Shown piece after piece: positions 36,132-39,699 of a stretch of DNA of 39,699 nt (the stretch's first letter is position 1; every line of letters starts with the position of its first letter). The position numbers and the translations under genes were made by a program. The DNA is taken from positions 1 to 39,699 of the IMG/VR virus record IMGVR_UViG_3300049914_000114; one strand, 5' to 3'. Source of the DNA: a virus. The notes beneath the pieces were generated by a model. The model worked only from the letters and a program-made list of their open reading frames with translations, did no database searches and was not told the DNA's origin.

Positions 36132-36965
36132 TTATCCTTCGACAGTGATATCACTATCGGCACCGGATAGACTGTTGACAGCGAGCCAATTCGTTCCATC
36201 CCAGACCAACTCCACAAAATCCCCGATATCAGTCATGGAGATGTATTTCCCGGCGGCCTGAAGGGCTCCCTTAATATAAATCCCTGCCGTATCGGGTTTC
36301 GGATCGATCACAACGGTGGCATCGCCACCAACTAGGATTTTGATATTCCACCCAGCGGGAACGGTGGCATTCGGTAGGGTGATTGTTTGTGCCTCTGTGA
36401 CCAGAACTACTGCACCGCAATCCTCAATCTTCAGTGTAATGTCGTCGGTGATTGGCCCAATGATCTTATACAGCCTATTTTTCAAAACTCTCTGCATCCA
36501 GTAAGAATGAACTGGATTGAAAACCACTTCTGCACTACTCAAATAACGCAGAGTCGTTCCTACCTCTGGATAATTCGAAATCCCCACAACGAAGGCGACG
36601 GCGCTTCCGTCAACATCGCGTGTCAATTTCTGGCTATCGCTTGCTGTCAGTGTCAACCCATCCCCCAGGGCAGTCTGAACGGATGCATCGAGTGCGAATT
36701 CAAAAACATCATCCGGTCTCAGGGCGATGAATTCCATATACCTTGCAAGTCCATCCGCCTTTTGTTCTTCGTTGGCAATCGCCAATGAATATCGGAAATC
36801 CGCCACTGCATTCACCGGGATCCAATACCCGGAAGTCTCATCAAAGGTACAGATCTCTCCTCTCTTGATCGCCTGGGTCGAACCAGCCTGCACCAGGCCT
36901 GGGAAAACCAACGGTTTCTCACCACTCAAATTCTTAACAAATGGATATTTATTTACAGCGGTCAT
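36132..36965 (-). CDS. Capsid decoration protein with C-terminal beta domain
   Basis: A 277-residue protein; the N-terminal 160 residues are a beta-barrel-like DUF2190/decoration type (K-R-G-E-I-C-x-F-D, then V-A-F-V-V-G-I-S). The C-terminal 105 are a separate beta domain with TQTITLPNATVPAGWNIKIL and V-W-D-G-T-N-W-L-A-V, the kind appended to phage fibres and spikes. It decorates the capsid outer surface or links it to an adhesive domain. AAAGGAGGTGTGAAAC precedes the ATG. Confidence 0.7.
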   Translation of the reverse strand: MTAVNKYPFVKNLSGEKPLVFPGLVQAGSTQAIKRGEICTFDETSGYWIPVNAVADFRYSLAIANEEQKADGLARYMEFIALRPDDVFEFALDASVQTALGDGLTLTASDSQKLTRDVDGSAVAFVVGISNYPEVGTTLRYLSSAEVVFNPVHSYWMQRVLKNRLYKIIGPITDDITLKIEDCGAVVLVTEAQTITLPNATVPAGWNIKILVGGDATVVIDPKPDTAGIYIKGALQAAGKYISMTDIGDFVELVWDGTNWLAVNSLSGADSDITVEG

Positions 36966-36993
36966 GTTTCACACCTCCTTTTTAGGTTGGCTC

Positions 36994-38034
36994 TTAGGCC
37001 AGATTCATAAGAACCGGCTCACTGAGAGCTCGGGCTAAAGTGTCATCGTCAATTGAATTGAGCAAAGGTTTCTTCTCGGGATCTGGATCTTTTGAATCTC
37101 CCGGCTTTCCTCTCTGCTCGCTGACTTTAAGAATAATGGCGTCAGTGATCTCCTCCGGGGATTTCCCTTCGGTTAAAAGACGAAAAGCCAGTCCTTCAAG
37201 TCCGATAGCAGAGGCCCGATCAAAGACCTTCTTCAGAATGCCTTTATTCTCGGTATCCTTCGCTCTGATCGCTTCTTCGATCTTTGCCTGCAACTCTTTT
37301 TCATCCATTTCTTTCTTCCCTCCTTTTTCTTCTGAATGCCGGTCCCCTTCAAGGTCCGGGTTAGTTTTTGGTTCATCAATTTCAATCCCATCAAGAGATC
37401 GAGTTGATTCCCGACCGATTCCAACAGTATGATCTGCGGGAGTTGGAGTTAGGGAAATTTCTCCTGGTCCCCATTTTTCGGCGATATAAATAGGCCCCCT
37501 TTCCGCTTCTTCTTTTTCGCTCGGAGCTTTGATCTTCCCTCCGGCGAGTTCATATTCTTCGCCAGGGGCAAGTTTTTTAAACTTTTTGACGAAATATCCG
37601 ACAGAAACACCTTTGAGTGAACCACTTTGTACTTGAATAAAGCGAAGATCGCCCTCAGGAGTTTTATCAAAATGACCCTCGGCATGTCCTTTGCCATTAT
37701 CATAGGTTATTTTTTTTACGGGACCAACAATGTTTGGTGCCATGTGATGAAAAAGCATCGTATGGAGTCTTCCTTTGATAATGGCTTCAGGTTTATGACT
37801 CAAAATTTCAATGCCGAACCATCGTTGGAGTTGAATTTCAGAGGAAAAAGAAAGGTCAACTTTCCTTCCTTCGACATCAACCCCTCTTTCGGCAACCTCC
37901 TCAATTGAAAAATTCCGATAGAATAAATCCTCTCTTCCCATACCTTCTCCCATTATTTTCTTTTCTTCCTTCGCAGCCTCGAAGGAACCTTCTCTTTTCT
38001 TGCTCGGATATGGTCTTTGTCCTTCAAATTCCAT
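36994..38034 (-). CDS. Prohead protease fused to scaffold
   Basis: A 346-residue protein. Residues 40-200 match the HK97-type prohead protease (peptidase U35 group): LFHHMAP with candidate His 96/97 and SLKGVSVGY with Ser 144, the two conserved catalytic positions. Residues about 225-346 are helical, charged and rich in Glu/Lys, a scaffold domain as in phages that join both functions. It starts in TAATG overlap with the Gly/Lys mini-gene. Processing of the capsid is expected after assembly. Confidence 0.8.
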   Translation of the reverse strand: MEFEGQRPYPSKKREGSFEAAKEEKKIMGEGMGREDLFYRNFSIEEVAERGVDVEGRKVDLSFSSEIQLQRWFGIEILSHKPEAIIKGRLHTMLFHHMAPNIVGPVKKITYDNGKGHAEGHFDKTPEGDLRFIQVQSGSLKGVSVGYFVKKFKKLAPGEEYELAGGKIKAPSEKEEAERGPIYIAEKWGPGEISLTPTPADHTVGIGRESTRSLDGIEIDEPKTNPDLEGDRHSEEKGGKKEMDEKELQAKIEEAIRAKDTENKGILKKVFDRASAIGLEGLAFRLLTEGKSPEEITDAIILKVSEQRGKPGDSKDPDPEKKPLLNSIDDDTLARALSEPVLMNLA

Positions 38035-38090
38035 TATTTTTTCCCTCCCTTACCTTTGCCTTTTCCTTTTCCCTTTCCACTACAAGGCAT
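38034..38090 (-). CDS. 18-residue Gly/Lys-rich peptide gene
   Basis: MPCSGKGKGKGKGKGGKK. It lies exactly between portal and protease: ATG 38090 overlaps the portal stop as TAATG and its TAA overlaps the protease ATG as TAATG. AAAAGGAGGTGATGCATA is an ideal ribosome binding site 9 bases before the ATG. The strong site and double tiling argue for a real gene rather than spacer. The peptide is highly basic with one Cys and no fold. Alternatively, it only carries ribosomes to the protease start. Missed by usual length cut-offs. Confidence 0.6.
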   Translation of the reverse strand: MPCSGKGKGKGKGKGGKK

Positions 38091-39697
38091 TATGCATCAC
38101 CTCCTTTTCCCCCAGGAAATGCAATTTGTTTCTGCACTGAGAAGGAAATATCGTACTTTTTTTCAAGTTCCTTGATCTTAGCGAGTTCCTTAGCTCGTTG
38201 TTCAATCTGCTCTTCCCAATCGCCACCCTTGCCTGTGATTAAATCTGAAAGCGTAGTGACATTCGTTTCAAGGTCAGTTTTAGCTGCATTGGATTCAGAT
38301 TGAGGATCAACCCAATCACGTTTAGGAGGAATCCACTGGCTGTTACAATAATCCTTGATCCGTTCTCTGAAACTTGGGGCCTCCACTAAACCCTTGACCA
38401 CAAAATCAGTCATGGCGAGTTCCCAGGCAGGATAGCAAAAATGATCGACAAAATATTGTTGATAGGCGCGGATTGCGATGTAAGCCAAAATCATGATCGT
38501 CCGAGCATTGGAATAATTTAACTCTCCCCAATCCCCTGTTAGAATCTCATAAGGAAAATCGGCGGCATTGGCGATCTCCCTATCCATATGTTTGATGAAT
38601 TCGGGAAGATTCGTATTCGGCCGTTTGGGCTCAAAAAGCTGAACCTCTTCACCCGGTTGAAGATATTTGATCATGCCGGGTTGAAATTCTTTCATTTTCT
38701 CTGTACTCGAATTGGTATTGAGGTTTGAAAATTCTGTATAAGCAGATGGGGATTTTACAAAAGCTGCAAGGCAGGCAGCGACCCGGGCAGCCACAACTTC
38801 GGCTTCTCGGTATCTTTTCCGGTCCTGAATATCCTCAAGTGCAGAGGCAAAAGGAGGATAACCCCTTGATTGCCCTGGTCTCAGAATATCGTATAGATGG
38901 AAAACTTTTCTTTGGCCGTTTCCCTGAAATGCGTCGATTGGTTCATAATCTGCCAGATTTTTGCCAATAAAATAATTCGCTCCGGGATGCTGTTTCAAAA
39001 CGAAATAACGAATTGGGACCCCCTCCTCATCAAATTCGATCCCATTTCTGATTTTAGGATTGGCTATTTCACCGGGAGGCGTTGCCAGTCGATCGATCTC
39101 AATGATCTCGAAGCAAAGAGGGATTGTGCGTTGGTATTTCTGGGATGATCTCGCAACCGCAAGGACTTCCCCATCGGCAAACATCGCCATGAAGGTCAAG
39201 GATTGAAGTTCATAAAAATTCATTCTCAATTGGGCATCGGCCTTATCGACCCAATTTCTCCAGGCACGCTCGGATTGATAAATGAATCTCTGGGCGATTG
39301 TTTCAGTAATGGGAGAAATACCCTGAGTCAAAAAGATTGCCTGATCCTCAGTATCTATCCTCGCTTTCGCCTGCGGTCTGAGTCCCGTACCGATCACATA
39401 ATTGGTGATTCTTTTTAGGGGCCCTGAGATAATTCCGGTATTTTGTCTGAGATCTCTCAATACATTTCGCAATTCGGTAAGACTGGTCACATTGGCGGTA
39501 TCGGCATCCTGGGTGATGTTTGTCCAGTCATGACGGAGGCGGCTCCCTGAGATTCCCTCGAAGGCCCTCTCGCTCAATTTTTCCTTCCTTGAGAGCGTTT
39601 CGAGCATCATTCGAGCTCCGACCCGGCGAATCCCCCTAACCGGATTTAACCACCCTATCAATCGATCAATGTAAAGAGTCGGTTTTTGTTTTGGCAT
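38090..39697 (-). CDS. Portal protein (lambda B-like)
   Basis: A 535-residue portal of the lambda gpB family. N-terminal R-x-x-R-H-D-W, then N-T-G-I-I-S-G-P-L-K-R-I-T-N-Y-V-I-G-T-G-L-R-P, W-x-N-W-V-D-K-A-D-A, R-M-N-F-Y-E-L-Q and the E-I-L-T-G-D-W-G-E-L-N-Y-S-N-A-R segment typical of this family. The C-terminus is helical, charged and lysine-rich. ATG at 39697 is two bases from the window edge; since the conserved N-terminal region is included, the start is probably correct but could extend further. The terminase would be upstream. Confidence 0.9.
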   Translation of the reverse strand: MPKQKPTLYIDRLIGWLNPVRGIRRVGARMMLETLSRKEKLSERAFEGISGSRLRHDWTNITQDADTANVTSLTELRNVLRDLRQNTGIISGPLKRITNYVIGTGLRPQAKARIDTEDQAIFLTQGISPITETIAQRFIYQSERAWRNWVDKADAQLRMNFYELQSLTFMAMFADGEVLAVARSSQKYQRTIPLCFEIIEIDRLATPPGEIANPKIRNGIEFDEEGVPIRYFVLKQHPGANYFIGKNLADYEPIDAFQGNGQRKVFHLYDILRPGQSRGYPPFASALEDIQDRKRYREAEVVAARVAACLAAFVKSPSAYTEFSNLNTNSSTEKMKEFQPGMIKYLQPGEEVQLFEPKRPNTNLPEFIKHMDREIANAADFPYEILTGDWGELNYSNARTIMILAYIAIRAYQQYFVDHFCYPAWELAMTDFVVKGLVEAPSFRERIKDYCNSQWIPPKRDWVDPQSESNAAKTDLETNVTTLSDLITGKGGDWEEQIEQRAKELAKIKELEKKYDISFSVQKQIAFPGGKGGDA

Positions 39698-39699
39698 CA

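Noticed and set aside
1-39699. CRISPR array, tRNA or rRNA genes
   Set aside because: I saw no regularly spaced repeats and no cloverleaf or rRNA-like stretch on either strand.

Overview
The window is most of a temperate siphovirus genome, either an integrated prophage or a phage contig. Evidence is a tyrosine integrase, a lambda/GTA-type head and tail gene order, a tape measure preceded by a frameshifted chaperone pair, and a lysis region. The terminase is absent and should lie just past the right edge, upstream of the portal. Many ribosome binding sites match AAGGAGGTGAT, and exported proteins, lipoproteins and a holin-like protein point to a bacterial host, probably Gram-negative. I cannot name the host lineage. 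The genome is moderately AT-rich and very compact, with ATGA, TAATG, TGATG and GTGA overlaps throughout.

Left arm (1-12732, + strand): an HTH regulator with TTTGTC half-sites in its leader, then a sigma70-type promoter carrying a GACAAA-N7-TTTGTC operator that drives an apparently leaderless zinc-ribbon gene. Next come more than 20 small early genes. Several intergenic gaps hold RNA-like structures: a duplicated leader element (918-970 and 1205-1260), a run of hairpins (1264-1461), an attenuator-like leader (1863-1936) and GC-rich alternative hairpins (5543-5602). Then follow an RNase H, two HNH endonucleases, a recombination module (KPGAEK-motif protein, PD-(D/E)XK exonuclease, coiled-coil protein) and the integrase with its own promoter. 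Beyond these lie a release-factor-like small protein with an ATT start, a 70-nt hairpin, a PD-(D/E)XK/zinc-ribbon protein, and a 101-nt three-hairpin RNA closed by a 15-bp helix in front of the last + strand gene.

Right arm (12766-39697, - strand, read right to left): portal, an 18-residue Gly/Lys peptide, prohead protease/scaffold, decoration protein and major capsid protein, then a hairpin. Next is an unusual stretch where ordinary connector genes (head-tail joining, tail terminator) alternate with genes for exported or membrane proteins. These include a fibre-repeat protein, a virion-like lipoprotein, and a 759-residue beta-helix plus NodB-like deacetylase. The stretch closes with a glycosyltransferase-glycosyltransferase-methyltransferase fusion. 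After an intrinsic terminator come the tail tube, G/GT chaperones with an A-AAA-AAC slippery site, tape measure, DUF2460-like distal tail protein, DUF2163-like cysteine-rich hub, a release-factor-like small protein, NlpC/P60-like peptidase and a 2205-residue tail-tip protein with adhesion domains. Two more exported proteins (one a DUF4434-like TIM barrel) precede the lysis region, which ends at a strong terminator between the convergent arms.

Most unusual points: virion-type and polysaccharide-active proteins carrying signal peptides inside the morphogenesis operon; the three-domain sugar-transfer enzyme in the tail module; two genes that seem to start at ATT; a perfectly tiled 18-residue gene between portal and protease; and several structured RNA leaders.
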